From an uncultured Cohaesibacter sp. (GTDB lineage Bacteria; Pseudomonadota; Alphaproteobacteria; Rhizobiales; Cohaesibacteraceae): a DNA stretch of 64,000 nt. The notes beneath the pieces were generated by a model. That model had not been told where the DNA came from, ran no database searches, and worked only from the letters and a program-made list of their open reading frames with translations. The DNA is taken from contig NZ_OY762905.1 in the NCBI RefSeq assembly GCF_963666525.1, positions 310,001-374,000 of the forward strand, given 5' to 3'. This document shows, in pieces, positions 1-8,551 of the stretch (its first letter is position 1; every line of letters starts with the position of its first letter). The position numbers and the translations under genes were made by a program.

Positions 1-900
1 GCAGCCGAAATGGGCTATCCCATTCTGATCAAGGCGGCCTCTGGCGGCGGCGGCAAGGGTATGCAGGTGGTTCATTCTGAAGACAAGATCGGCCTTGCCT
101 TCACGACGGCCCGCTCCGAGGCTCTGGCCAACTTCGGCGACGCAACGGTCTATATCGAGAAGTATCTCGAAAAGCCACGCCATATCGAAGTACAGGTCAT
201 GGGCGACGGCAAGGGCCACGCCATCCATCTGGGTGAACGCGACTGCTCGCTGCAGCGCCGTCATCAGAAGGTCTGGGAAGAAGCACAGTCACCGGCCCTC
301 AACGCGGAACAGCAGAAGCGCATCGGCGAGATCTGCGCCACGGCCATGCAGGGTCTGGGCTATTCCGGCGCTGGCACGATCGAGTTCCTGTATGAGAATG
401 GCGAGTTCTATTTCATCGAAATGAACACCCGCCTGCAGGTGGAACATCCTGTCACCGAGTCCATCACCCGCATCGACCTTGTCAACGAACAGCTGAAGGT
501 TGCCTGCGGTGCCGGTCTCGACATCAGACAGGAAGATGTGGTTTTCCAAGGCCATGCCATCGAATGCCGCATCAACGCGGAAAACCCGGAAACCTTCGTC
601 CCGTCACCGGGCAAGATCACCTATTACCACCCACCGGGGGGTCTTGGGGTTCGAGTCGATTCCGGCGTTTATCAGGGCTATTCAATTCCGCCCTATTATG
701 ACAGCCTTATCGGCAAACTGATCGTCACCGGCCGCAACCGCGTTGAATGCATGATGCGTCTCAGACGTGCGCTGGACGAGTTCGTGGTGGATGGCATCCA
801 GACCACCCTGCCTCTGTTCCGCAAACTGGTGGACGAGCCGGATATCGCCAATGGTGCCTATGACATCCACTGGCTGGAAAAATATCTCGGCATGAAGTAG
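1..900 (+). CDS. accC: Acetyl-CoA carboxylase biotin carboxylase subunit (5' truncated by window edge)
   Basis: Carboxylates biotin on the carrier protein AccB using ATP and bicarbonate, the first half-reaction of acetyl-CoA carboxylase in fatty-acid synthesis (cytoplasm). The frame is open from base 1, so about the first 150 residues lie outside the window. The visible 299 residues start just before the glycine-rich ATP-grasp loop (KAASGGGGKGM), then show HIEVQVMGDG, the ERDCSLQRRHQK stretch and EMNTRLQVEHPVTE, which carries metal- and bicarbonate-binding residues, followed by the C-terminal biotin carboxylase domain. These are diagnostic of AccC. The C-terminus at KYLGMK gives a normal family length of about 450 residues. 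A strong hairpin terminator follows. Very high confidence. Confidence 0.97.
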   Translation, partial: AAEMGYPILIKAASGGGGKGMQVVHSEDKIGLAFTTARSEALANFGDATVYIEKYLEKPRHIEVQVMGDGKGHAIHLGERDCSLQRRHQKVWEEAQSPALNAEQQKRIGEICATAMQGLGYSGAGTIEFLYENGEFYFIEMNTRLQVEHPVTESITRIDLVNEQLKVACGAGLDIRQEDVVFQGHAIECRINAENPETFVPSPGKITYYHPPGGLGVRVDSGVYQGYSIPPYYDSLIGKLIVTGRNRVECMMRLRRALDEFVVDGIQTTLPLFRKLVDEPDIANGAYDIHWLEKYLGMK

Positions 901-936
901 GCCGCCCGAATATCCATTCGGTACAACATCTTGGAG

Positions 937-962
937 GACCGCGCGTTTCGCGCGGTCTTTTT
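937..962 (+). terminator. Rho-independent terminator after accC
   Basis: Perfect 9-bp stem GACCGCGCG / CGCGCGGTC with a TTT loop, followed directly by five T. It lies 37 bases after the accC stop and separates accC from aat. Confidence 0.9.
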
Positions 963-1020
963 GCATCATCGGGGACGCCGATAAAGACAGTTCAAAGAGA
1001 GCCGTGATACAGTTTCTGCC

Positions 1021-1647
1021 ATGACAGACGATTCATCCTCATTGGAAATCACCCCCCAGATCCTGCTCAGGGCCTACGCCTGCGGCATTTTCCCCATGTC
1101 CGAGGGGGCCGACGATCCGACCCTGTTCTGGATCGAGCCGGAGATGCGCGGCATCATTCCGCTGGATGCCTTTCATGTTCCCAAGCGGATGGCCAGAACC
1201 ATGCGCACCACCTCCTTCTGGATCAGGGTCGACACGGACTTTGGCGGTGTCATGGATGCCTGCGCGGAGGCCGCCCCCGATCGTCCGACCACATGGATCA
1301 ACGAGCAGATCCACGAGCTTTATCGCGAGCTGTTCACCATGGGCCACGCCCATTCCGTCGAGGTCTGGGACGACGACAAGTTGGTCGGCGGGCTCTATGG
1401 AGTCAGTCTGGGGCGGGCCTTCTTTGGCGAGAGCATGTTCTCCCGGGCACGCGATACCTCCAAGATGGCCCTCATCCATCTCGTCGAGCGCCTCATCGCC
1501 GGCGGCTACACCCTTCTCGACACCCAGTTCATCACCGATCATCTCAAGCAGTTCGGCACGATCGAAATTCCAAAGGTGGAATATCATGCCCTGCTGGATC
1601 ACGCGATGCGCTCCTCGGCGGATTTCTACGCCATCGACAAGCAATGA
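1021..1647 (+). CDS. aat: Leucyl/phenylalanyl-tRNA--protein transferase
   Basis: Adds Leu or Phe from aminoacyl-tRNA to proteins with N-terminal Arg or Lys, creating N-degrons for ClpS-ClpAP. The 208-residue product begins with the family's N-terminal helix ([14 protein letters not shown]), followed by [14 protein letters not shown], the H-x-P-K-R-M-A-R segment, and the acyltransferase core with [19 protein letters not shown] and [13 protein letters not shown], both hallmarks of Aat. Length is typical for the alphaproteobacterial form. The ATG at 1021 is the first good start after the accC terminator, though no strong Shine-Dalgarno is visible. Position beside accC is common in Rhizobiales. 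High confidence. Confidence 0.96.
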   Translation: MTDDSSSLEITPQILLRAYACGIFPMSEGADDPTLFWIEPEMRGIIPLDAFHVPKRMARTMRTTSFWIRVDTDFGGVMDACAEAAPDRPTTWINEQIHELYRELFTMGHAHSVEVWDDDKLVGGLYGVSLGRAFFGESMFSRARDTSKMALIHLVERLIAGGYTLLDTQFITDHLKQFGTIEIPKVEYHALLDHAMRSSADFYAIDKQ

Positions 1648-1695
1648 CGGTGCTGGCGGAACTGCACGCATCCAACCACAAGCCCCAAAAGCGCA

Positions 1696-1720
1696 AAAAG
1701 CCGGACATGATCCGGCTTTT
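1696..1720. terminator. Bidirectional terminator between aat and the DUF2155 gene
   Basis: Ten-base inverted repeat AAAAGCCGGA / TCCGGCTTTT with loop CATGA. It ends in T on either strand and sits between two converging genes, so it can serve both. Confidence 0.85.
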
Positions 1721-1767
1721 CTTTCGGGCCTCTCGCTGAGGCTTGCCTCTTGGAAGTGTGCCAAAGT

Positions 1768-2199
1768 CTAGTTCGGCTTGGGCACTTCGGTCTCCCGCTT
1801 GCAACCAACCAGCCAGACGTCATAGACCGGATGCTCCACGGCATTCATGCCCGGGCTGGAAGCGAACATCCAGCCGGTAAAGATCCTGCGCACCTTGCGC
1901 TCAAGAGTGATCTCGTCCACCTCGACAAATGCCGTCTCTTCCTGACGTTCCGTTTCAGGGCGCGTATAGCAAACCCGCGGCGTCACCTGCAGCGAGCCGA
2001 ATTGAACGGTCTCGTCGATATAGACGTCGAACTGGATCATCCGGGCTGTGATCTTATCCAGGCCAGCGAAGGTGGCAACCGGATTGGCAACCTCCTGTGC
2101 GGCAGCCTGAAAGGATAGCAAACACACAACAGAAAACAGAGAAGCGAGTGTCAGTCGTCCCGGCATCCAGCCCCATTTGCAGCCCACCAAAAAATTCAT
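1768..2199 (-). CDS. DUF2155 domain secreted protein
   Basis: A 143-residue protein with an N-terminal hydrophobic segment (about residues 14-33) ending in AAAQE, consistent with a signal peptide and periplasmic location. The body matches DUF2155 as I know it: NPVATFAGLDKITARMIQFDVY, VQFGSLQVTPRVCYTRP, TAFVEVDE and RRIFTGWMFASSPG, ending DVWLVGCK. Two cysteines (in RVCYT and VGCK) could form a disulfide. The ATG at 2199 is preceded by GGAG at 6 bases, fixing the start. The family is nearly restricted to alphaproteobacteria and is habitually next to the NDUFA12 gene, as here. Its function is unknown. Confidence 0.9.
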   Translation of the reverse strand: MNFLVGCKWGWMPGRLTLASLFSVVCLLSFQAAAQEVANPVATFAGLDKITARMIQFDVYIDETVQFGSLQVTPRVCYTRPETERQEETAFVEVDEITLERKVRRIFTGWMFASSPGMNAVEHPVYDVWLVGCKRETEVPKPN

Positions 2200-2552
2200 C
2201 AGTTTCTCCGGCTATCAGGCGGAAAGCATGTCACCGGCACCACCAGGGCACTGGCCACTCAACAGCCCTTCAATCATTAAACTGGGTCCGGGACAAACCA
2301 CTTGCCCATCAAGACATCTGCGCCTCTTTGCGCCTGCGGCAGCACGCTCACCACCGGAAAACACAATAATCAGACCACGAAAATCGCACAACCAACCCGT
2401 TCCTAGCCCTGTTTCAGGGCCAAAGGCAAGGCTGATTTGCCGATTCCCCCGTCTTGCGTTGGCGGAACAGGCATCAGACGGTGTTATGCAGCAAAAAAGT
2501 CAATAGTTTGACGGACTTTGCCAAACCGCACCAATGGAGGCAAAAACCGGGT
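2200..2552. other. Intergenic stretch between NDUFA12 and DUF2155 genes
   Basis: This 353-base gap between two minus-strand genes has no credible gene: its open frames are short and lack a ribosome binding site. The only structure I see is a short hairpin GCCCTG-TTT-CAGGGC at 2406-2420 without a T tract. It presumably holds the promoter of the DUF2155 gene, but I cannot point to one. Confidence 0.4.
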
Positions 2553-2966
2553 TCAGGGCGTCCACGCTTCATAGTCGGGATGCGATTCGGCGGGCTTTTG
2601 TGACGAAAGCAATGACCCGGCCGGGCGATAGGCACGCGCGGTGCCGGTCATGTTGGGCTGATGCGCCCGCTCCCACGGCCAATGCGGCGCCTCGTCCTGA
2701 CTGGGTGCCACATCGGTACGATAGTGCATCCAGCCATGCCATCCGGCAGGAATGCGGCTGGCTTCTGACGGGTCGGCATAGACCACCCAGCGGCGCTCGC
2801 CCCTGCGGACGTCGGCGTAACTCGCGTTTTTCGGAACCTTTTGCTTGTAATAGCTATTTCCGAATTCGTCCTTGCCGACGAACTCTCCGAACCGTTTGGT
2901 GTGTAGCCAGGTTCCGAATGTGGTGTTCCCCCACCAGGTGAACAGCAAGAGCAGAAATTTCTTCAT
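2553..2966 (-). CDS. NADH:ubiquinone oxidoreductase NDUFA12-family subunit
   Basis: Small accessory subunit of respiratory complex I, homologous to mitochondrial NDUFA12 (B17.2) and found in alphaproteobacteria outside the nuo operon. The 137-residue protein shows family signatures in order: FFGTWLHTKRFGEFVGKD-like N-terminus (here TTFGTWLHTKRFGEFVGKDE), FGNSYY, RRWVVY, RIPAGWHGWMHYRTD and the C-terminal PWERAHQPNMTGTARAYRP. I chose the ATG at 2966 (MKKFLLLLF) because relatives start with a short MK-hydrophobic segment; an in-frame ATG at 2978 is the alternative. It lies upstream of the DUF2155 gene on the same strand. Confidence 0.92.
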   Translation of the reverse strand: MKKFLLLLFTWWGNTTFGTWLHTKRFGEFVGKDEFGNSYYKQKVPKNASYADVRRGERRWVVYADPSEASRIPAGWHGWMHYRTDVAPSQDEAPHWPWERAHQPNMTGTARAYRPAGSLLSSQKPAESHPDYEAWTP

Positions 2967-3095
2967 GACGTCCCACATGTCAGCAATTCAAACGCGAGAC
3001 ACTATGACTACATATTTACGCGGATGTCCAGAGAAACGGGCAAAAAATCCGACGAATGGATCACCCAAGACAAACGCCTGGCAGGAAGGCTGGAC

Positions 3096-3833
3096 CTATC
3101 GGCGACCACGTCCAACGCTGGCATAGCGCGGTGAGCGCGACGGTCGTGTGCTGGTTCCCGTACCGGACGAATCCTTCCGGCTCAGACTGCTGCCACGCCA
3201 GCCGGACGAGCTTTGGCTGTGTGGCTTGTCGGCATCGCTCTCAAGTTCTAGTGGGTTGTGCATGATACGATCGGCCGCCCGCTGCTGTTTCTTGGCGTCC
3301 GGCAAGGTCTGTTCATGGAACTGCCGCGCCTTCTCCAGCGACCGCAGCCGTGAGCGTTTCTCTTCCAGCACCTCATGCATGCCGTCGATCACATAACGAT
3401 CGCCATCAAGACGCATCAGACGCTTGTCGCTGCACAGGGACCGCAGCCGTTGTTGCAGGGCGGCCGATGACATGGGTTTGGCCAGCACATGATGTGCCCC
3501 GGTTTCAAACAGTTTGGCCACACGCTGCTCTGTCGCATAGGCGGTGATCACGATGACGGGAATGAAGCTTAGCGGCTCCATGGTGCCGCGACGAATGAGG
3601 CTGAGCAACTGCAGGCCGGACATCGGCGCCATGTTGAGATCCGTGATGATCACATTTGGTGGCTCATGCATGATGGCATGCAAGGCGGCATCCCCGCGAT
3701 CATAGGAACGCACCCGAGCAACCTTCATCGAGGATATCATTGATCGAATCATCGTTAGCACCGATTTGGAGTCATCAACGATCACGATGTCCAACGATTC
3801 GATACTCAGCCCATATGCGGCATGATGCTCCAT
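3096..3833 (-). CDS. Response regulator receiver protein with basic/Ser-rich tail
   Basis: A CheY-like receiver domain fills roughly residues 13-135 (numbered from the ATG at 3833): acidic pair D20-D21 (VIVDDS), phosphoacceptor D65 (VIITDLNM), T97 (VIVITAY) and K119 (VLAKPMS), so it should be phosphorylatable. About 110 residues follow: a charged helical stretch (EEKRSRLRSLEKARQ) and a low-complexity Ser/Arg/Gly tail ending SVGRGRR. No DNA-binding or enzymatic output domain is recognisable, and no histidine kinase is adjacent, so the partner is unknown. A TTG at 3845 would add four residues; the ATG has a GGACGGA-type site upstream and is preferred. Receiver call is firm; the role is open. 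Confidence 0.88.
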   Translation of the reverse strand: MEHHAAYGLSIESLDIVIVDDSKSVLTMIRSMISSMKVARVRSYDRGDAALHAIMHEPPNVIITDLNMAPMSGLQLLSLIRRGTMEPLSFIPVIVITAYATEQRVAKLFETGAHHVLAKPMSSAALQQRLRSLCSDKRLMRLDGDRYVIDGMHEVLEEKRSRLRSLEKARQFHEQTLPDAKKQQRAADRIMHNPLELESDADKPHSQSSSGWRGSSLSRKDSSGTGTSTRPSRSPRYASVGRGRR

Positions 3834-4039
3834 AGATCCGTCCAACCTGCTGTTTTATGGTCTTTTTTTATTTGTCCGGCGGGAAGAATGACACAGAGCC
3901 ATTAATTCGCGTTCAAGATCGCTTGTCGCATTTGACTTCAATTTTAACAGTTTTGTTAAAGCGCCCGAAAAAGTTAATTTCCCCACTGCTCCACCATGTG
4001 AGGCGCAGATTTTTCCCGTTCCTGATCGGGACACAAAAA

Positions 4040-4087
4040 ACACTATATATAGATTGACAGAAAATCTTCAGACACAAGCGATAGCCC
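4040..4087 (+). promoter_or_regulatory. Putative distal NrdR box pair upstream of nrdJ
   Basis: ACACTATATATAGATT at 4040-4055 matches 14 of 16 positions of the NrdR-box consensus as I recall it (acaCwAtATaTwgtgt). A weaker partner, ACACAAGCGATAGCCC, begins exactly 32 bases later at 4072 (10 of 16). Paired boxes about three helical turns apart are the known NrdR arrangement. The pair lies about 450-490 bases before nrdJ. The second box is weak, so the pairing is an inference. Confidence 0.5.
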
Positions 4088-4292
4088 TTCTTGCGTTCAC
4101 TCGCTCGAGAATCCATAATCCGTTTTGTCGAGGCAGCGGCGTCTCTGGTTCAAAACTCCAGACTTCCTGTTCCAACATTTTCGTACAGTAGCATGATCAA
4201 AATCTGACACGAGCAGCGGCTAGCGCTGTGTTTGTTGAAGATTTCTGGTCACGCAATTTTGTGCGCTAAAATCTGGAAGGGAAAATAGAGAG

Positions 4293-4341
4293 ACACAACA
4301 TATAGGCCCCATCCTCGCGACGTAGACACCACATATAGATT
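4293..4341 (+). promoter_or_regulatory. Putative proximal NrdR box pair upstream of nrdJ
   Basis: Two near-identical elements, ACACAACATATAGG at 4293 and ACACCACATATAGA at 4326, lie 33 bases apart start to start. Each matches 12 of 16 positions of the NrdR consensus acaCwAtATaTwgtgt. NrdR is the ATP/dATP-sensing repressor of ribonucleotide reductase genes and binds such pairs. A TAAAAT sequence at 4267-4272 could be a -10 element just upstream, but no convincing -35 accompanies it. Confidence 0.6.
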
Positions 4342-4350
4342 TTGTTAACC

Positions 4351-4533
4351 TATCCTCGATCTACTGGTGTCTGCAAGACAAGTTCATTGTGCCACGATTC
4401 GCTCGTGGGGCAGACTCAAAACTCCGGCAGGATTTCGGCCGTTCCGAGGCCAGGAATTCCGATGTCTTGCACCAACCACCGGCTGATCTCACAGCGAGAG
4501 ACCAGCACTACCTTTGCGAAGGGGTTATAAAAG
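4351..4533 (+). ncRNA. Structured 5' leader of nrdJ, candidate cis-regulatory RNA
   Basis: Helices readable by eye: TGCAAGACA (4372-4380) pairs perfectly with TGTCTTGCA (4463-4471), closing a junction. Inside are TGTGCCACGA/TCGTGGGGCA (4388-4412, one mismatch, one wobble) and TTTCGG/CCGAGG (4433-4449). Downstream are CTGATCTC/GAGAGACCAG (4483-4505, interrupted) and CCTT-TGCG-AAGG (4511-4522), a UNCG-type tetraloop hairpin whose 3' arm overlaps the GGGG ribosome binding site (4521-4524). GACA at 4377-4380 can alternatively pair with TGTC at 4368-4371, a switch-like choice. A metagenomic 'nrdJ RNA motif' has been described before such genes; I cannot tell whether this is it. Confidence 0.5.
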
Positions 4534-7500
4534 ATGCGTGTAGAGCGGCGCTATACCACTGAAGGAAAATCAGCATACGATTCCATCGAGTTTCGTAAGG
4601 CTACTAGTGAAATTCGCAACCCCGACGGGTCTATCGTCTTTCGTCTGGAAAATATCGATGTGCCAGCAGCCTGGTCTCAGGTAGCGGCCGATATTCTCGC
4701 CCAGAAATATTTCCGCAAGGCCGGTATCCCTGCCGCACTGAAACGCGTTGAAGAAAATTCCGTTCCTTCCTGGCTGTGGCGCTCCGTCGCGGACGAAGAA
4801 GCATTGGCCGCTCTGCCGGAAGAGGAACGCTTTGGGCCGGAAATGTCCTCCCAGCAGGTATTTGACCGTCTCGCCGGCACATGGACCTATTGGGGCTGGA
4901 AAGGTGGCTATTTCGACACCGACGCTGACGCCCGCGCCTTCTATGACGAACTGCGCTACATGCTCTGCACCCAGCGCGTCGCCCCGAACTCTCCGCAGTG
5001 GTTCAACACCGGCCTGCATTGGGCCTATGGCATCGACGGCCCGAGCCAGGGTCACCATTATGTCGATTTCGAAACCGGCCGCCTGACGCGCTCTGCCTCG
5101 GCCTACGAACATCCGCAGCCGCATGCCTGCTTCATCCAGTCCATCTCCGATGATCTGGTCAACGAAGGCGGCATCATGGATCTTTGGGTGCGTGAAGCCC
5201 GTCTGTTCAAATACGGCTCCGGCACCGGCACCAACTTCTCGTCGCTGCGTTCTGAAGGCGAACCGCTTTCCGGCGGTGGCAAGTCTTCCGGCCTGATGTC
5301 CTTCCTGAAAATCGGCGACCGTGCTGCTGGCGCGATCAAGTCCGGCGGCACAACCCGCCGCGCGGCCAAGATGGTTGTCGTCGACATCGACCATCCGGAT
5401 ATCGAGGCCTACATCAACTGGAAGGTGAAGGAAGAAGAGAAGGTAGCCGCCCTTGTGACCGGCTCCAAGATCGTCGCCAAGCACCTCAAGGCAATCATGA
5501 AGGCCTGCGTCAACTGTCAGGGCTCCAATGACGAATGCTTCGATCCGCAGAAAAACCCTGCCCTGAAGCGCGAAATCCGCGCTGCCAAGAAAATGCAGGT
5601 GCCGGAAAACTACATCCGTCGCGTCATCCAGTTCGCCAAACAGGGCTACAAGGACATCCAGTTCGACACCTACAACACCGACTGGGACAGCGCCGCCTAT
5701 CTGACGGTTGCAGGGCAGAACTCCAACAACTCGGTCCGCATCACCGACGACTTCCTCAACGCCGTCAAGGAAGACCGCGACTGGAACCTGATCGGCCGCA
5801 TCAAGGGCGACATCCGCAAGACCGTCAAGGCCCGCGACCTGTGGGAACAGATCGGTTATGCCGCATGGGCCTCTGCTGATCCGGGCCTTCAGTTCCACAC
5901 CACCATCAACGATTGGCACACCTGTCTTGCCGATGGCGAGATCATCGCGTCCAACCCGTGCTCGGAATACATGTTCCTGGACAACACGGCCTGCAACCTT
6001 GCCTCTATCAACCTGCTGCAGTTCCTTCAGGCTGACGGCAACTTTGCAGTCGAGGAATTCGAGCACACCGTACGCCTTTGGACAATGGTACTGGAAATCT
6101 CCGTGCTGATGGCCCAGTTCCCGTCACCGGAAATCGCAGAGCGTTCCTATCTCTACCGTACCCTCGGTCTGGGCTATGCCAACATCGGCGGCCTGCTGAT
6201 GACCTCCGGCATCCCTTATGACAGCAAGGAAGGCCGCGCCATCTGTGCTGCCATCTCAGCCCTGATGACCGGCACGTCCTATGCCACGTCGGCCGAAATG
6301 GCCAAGGAACTCGGCGCTTTCGAACGCTATGAAGCCAACTCTGCGCAGATGCTGCGCGTCATTCGCAACCACCGCAATGCCGCCTATGGCAACGCGGACG
6401 GCTACGAAGGCCTCGACATCAATCCTGTGCCGCTCGACCACGACAGCTGCAACGACAAGGCGCTGATCAACCACGCCGTTGCGGCTTGGGACAAGGCGCT
6501 CGAACTTGGCCAGCAGTATGGCTATCGCAACGCGCAGACCACCGTTGTTGCCCCGACCGGCACCATCGGTCTGGTCATGGACTGCGACACCACCGGCATC
6601 GAGCCGGACTTTGCTCTTGTCAAGTTCAAGAAGCTGGCCGGTGGCGGCTACTTCAAGATCATCAACCGCACGGTTCCCAACGCCCTCAAGAAGCTTGGCT
6701 ATTCCGAGCAGCAGATCAAGGACATCGAAACCTATGCTGTCGGCCACGGCACGCTGAAGAACTGCAACGCCATCAGCCACAACGCGCTGAAGGGCAAGGG
6801 TCTGACCGACGAGAAACTGGACACCATCGAATCCGGTCTCAAGAGCGCCTTCGACATCAAGTTCGCCTTCAACAAGTGGACCCTTGGAGAAGATTTCTGC
6901 AAGGAAACCCTCGGCCTTGATGACGACCAGCTGAACGATCCGCATTTCGACATGCTGGCCTTCCTCGGCTTCAGCAAGGAAGAAATCGACGTCGCCAACA
7001 TCCATGTCTGCGGTGCCATGACGCTGGAAGGCGCCCCGCACCTGAAGGCAGAGCATCTGCCGGTCTTCGATTGTGCCAACCCGTGCGGTCGTATCGGCAA
7101 GCGCTATCTCTCGGTTGAAAGCCACATCCGCATGATGGCCGCGTCTCAGCCATTCATCACCGGTGCGATCTCCAAGACGATCAACATGCCGAACGACGCC
7201 TCGGTCGATGACTGCAAGGATGCCTACATGTTGTCGTGGAAGCTGGCCCTCAAGGCCAACGCTCTCTATCGTGACGGCTCCAAGCTCAGCCAGCCGCTCA
7301 ACAGCCAGCTGCTGGAAGACGACGACAGCGATGCCGAGGATGCCGTTGAGGCCCTTGCCGCCGCTCCGATGCCGGAACGTGCCACACTGGTCACCGAGAA
7401 GATTGTCGAACGCGTCGTCGAGCGCGTCGTCGAACACCGTGTCCGTGAGCGCCTGAAACTGCCGGATCGCCGCAAGGGTTACACCCAGAAGGCAACGGTT

Positions 7501-8262
7501 GGCGGCCACAAGGTCTATCTGCGGACCGGTGAATATGATGATGGCCAGATCGGCGAAATCTTCATCGACATGCACAAGGAAGGCGCCGCTTTCCGCAGCT
7601 TGATGAACAACTTCGCCATCGCGATTTCCCTCGGCCTGCAGTATGGCGTGCCGCTTGATGAATATGTTGATGCCTTCACCTTCACCCGGTTCGAGCCGGC
7701 TGGCATGGTTCAGGGCAACTCCGCCATCAAGAACGCCACCTCCATCCTTGACTATATTTTCAGGGAGCTGGCCGTTTCCTATCTGGATCGCCATGATCTC
7801 GCCCATGTCAACCCGGACGACATCGCAACGACCTCGACGGGCAAGGGCAGCGCCGAAGGCAAGGTTCCGGTGCCAATCTCCAAGGGCCTGCTGCGCGGCA
7901 AGACCGAGCGCTTCAAGCTGGTGGATGGCAAGGAATATGCCCGTCTGCACGCCCACGATCACGACCATGATCACGATCATGACCACGATCATGGCGATCA
8001 CAGCCATGTCGCTCCGGCAACCCCGGTGGTGAAGGCTGCCATCCCGACGGCAACCGCAACAATGTTGAAGCGTGATAGTCAGGTTAAGCCAAGCACAGCT
8101 CCTGCTGTTGGCAAGGTGGAAACCAAGGCTGACCAGATCGCACTGGCGCGCATGAAGGGCTACGAAGGCGAAAGCTGCGGGGAATGCGGCAACTTCACCA
8201 TGGTCCGCAACGGCACCTGCCTCAAGTGCGATACCTGTGGCTCCACATCCGGTTGCTCCTGA
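4534..8262 (+). CDS. nrdJ: Vitamin B12-dependent (class II) ribonucleoside-diphosphate reductase
   Basis: Reduces ribonucleotides to deoxyribonucleotides using adenosylcobalamin, so dNTP synthesis does not require oxygen. The 1242-residue chain is the long alphaproteobacterial form: N-terminal RNR domain ([12 protein letters not shown]), barrel with NNSVR, NPCSE at 474-478 (C476 is the expected thiyl-radical cysteine), [20 protein letters not shown], a TSCPD-like domain ([20 protein letters not shown], about 980-1105) and a C-terminal Cys-rich tail (CGECGNF ... [13 protein letters not shown]) for re-reduction. Residues about 1139-1158 are a near-perfect His-Asp repeat (10 His in 20 residues), absent from the core fold. 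The ATG at 4534 follows GGGG at 9 bases. It is monocistronic, ending at a long bidirectional hairpin. Confidence 0.97.
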   Translation: MRVERRYTTEGKSAYDSIEFRKATSEIRNPDGSIVFRLENIDVPAAWSQVAADILAQKYFRKAGIPAALKRVEENSVPSWLWRSVADEEALAALPEEERFGPEMSSQQVFDRLAGTWTYWGWKGGYFDTDADARAFYDELRYMLCTQRVAPNSPQWFNTGLHWAYGIDGPSQGHHYVDFETGRLTRSASAYEHPQPHACFIQSISDDLVNEGGIMDLWVREARLFKYGSGTGTNFSSLRSEGEPLSGGGKSSGLMSFLKIGDRAAGAIKSGGTTRRAAKMVVVDIDHPDIEAYINWKVKEEEKVAALVTGSKIVAKHLKAIMKACVNCQGSNDECFDPQKNPALKREIRAAKKMQVPENYIRRVIQFAKQGYKDIQFDTYNTDWDSAAYLTVAGQNSNNSVRITDDFLNAVKEDRDWNLIGRIKGDIRKTVKARDLWEQIGYAAWASADPGLQFHTTINDWHTCLADGEIIASNPCSEYMFLDNTACNLASINLLQFLQADGNFAVEEFEHTVRLWTMVLEISVLMAQFPSPEIAERSYLYRTLGLGYANIGGLLMTSGIPYDSKEGRAICAAISALMTGTSYATSAEMAKELGAFERYEANSAQMLRVIRNHRNAAYGNADGYEGLDINPVPLDHDSCNDKALINHAVAAWDKALELGQQYGYRNAQTTVVAPTGTIGLVMDCDTTGIEPDFALVKFKKLAGGGYFKIINRTVPNALKKLGYSEQQIKDIETYAVGHGTLKNCNAISHNALKGKGLTDEKLDTIESGLKSAFDIKFAFNKWTLGEDFCKETLGLDDDQLNDPHFDMLAFLGFSKEEIDVANIHVCGAMTLEGAPHLKAEHLPVFDCANPCGRIGKRYLSVESHIRMMAASQPFITGAISKTINMPNDASVDDCKDAYMLSWKLALKANALYRDGSKLSQPLNSQLLEDDDSDAEDAVEALAAAPMPERATLVTEKIVERVVERVVEHRVRERLKLPDRRKGYTQKATVGGHKVYLRTGEYDDGQIGEIFIDMHKEGAAFRSLMNNFAIAISLGLQYGVPLDEYVDAFTFTRFEPAGMVQGNSAIKNATSILDYIFRELAVSYLDRHDLAHVNPDDIATTSTGKGSAEGKVPVPISKGLLRGKTERFKLVDGKEYARLHAHDHDHDHDHDHDHGDHSHVAPATPVVKAAIPTATATMLKRDSQVKPSTAPAVGKVETKADQIALARMKGYEGESCGECGNFTMVRNGTCLKCDTCGSTSGCS

Positions 8263-8330
8263 TCACAGGATCCGAGGCTCTGACGCTCCCTATGGGCTGG
8301 CGTCAGACCTTGGCAGCCAGAAGCAGAAAC

Positions 8331-8369
8331 AGAAAAGCCGCCGACCTTTGAAAGGTCGGCGGCTTTTCT
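8331..8369. terminator. Perfect 19-bp bidirectional terminator after nrdJ
   Basis: Two 19-base arms (8331-8349 and 8351-8369) are perfect inverted complements, starting AGAAAAGCCGCC and ending GGCGGCTTTTCT, separated by a single G. A run of T closes each strand. It separates nrdJ from the converging fuconate dehydratase gene. Confidence 0.85.
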
Positions 8370-8410
8370 ATGGATTGATCCGGAATTGCTCTCCTGGTCC
8401 CGCCTACACC

Positions 8411-8471
8411 GAGCGGTCAGTGTATCATTGTGACCGGATCCGAAGATCTGTCCTCCGATACACTGACGCTC
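8411..8471. repeat. 15-bp inverted repeat between nrdJ and the fuconate dehydratase gene
   Basis: GAGCGGTCAGTGTATC at 8411-8426 pairs with GATACACTGACGCTC at 8457-8471 over 15 bases with one bulged G. The loop contains GGATCC and AGATCT palindromes. No T tract follows. A related CTGACGC/GCGTCAG hairpin lies at 8280-8306. It could be an mRNA 3'-end barrier for the minus-strand operon or a REP-like unit. Confidence 0.5.
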
Positions 8472-8551
8472 CGGGGAGGGAACCGGATTGGTGGCGACAG
8501 GGCCGAAAACTCTTCAGACCCTGCCCCGCCACCATGTCCCAGACGATCTGG

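Noticed and set aside
3846..4533. Cobalamin riboswitch before nrdJ
   Set aside because: I could not find a B12-box-like conserved segment, and class II reductases are not usually repressed by their own cofactor; the structure seen is different.
4570..6066. Long open frame opposite the first half of nrdJ
   Set aside because: It is the antisense shadow of a GC-rich, strongly conserved gene; no ribosome binding site and no recognisable product.
6256..8007. 583-codon open frame opposite the second half of nrdJ
   Set aside because: Same cause; its repetitive composition mirrors nrdJ codon bias.
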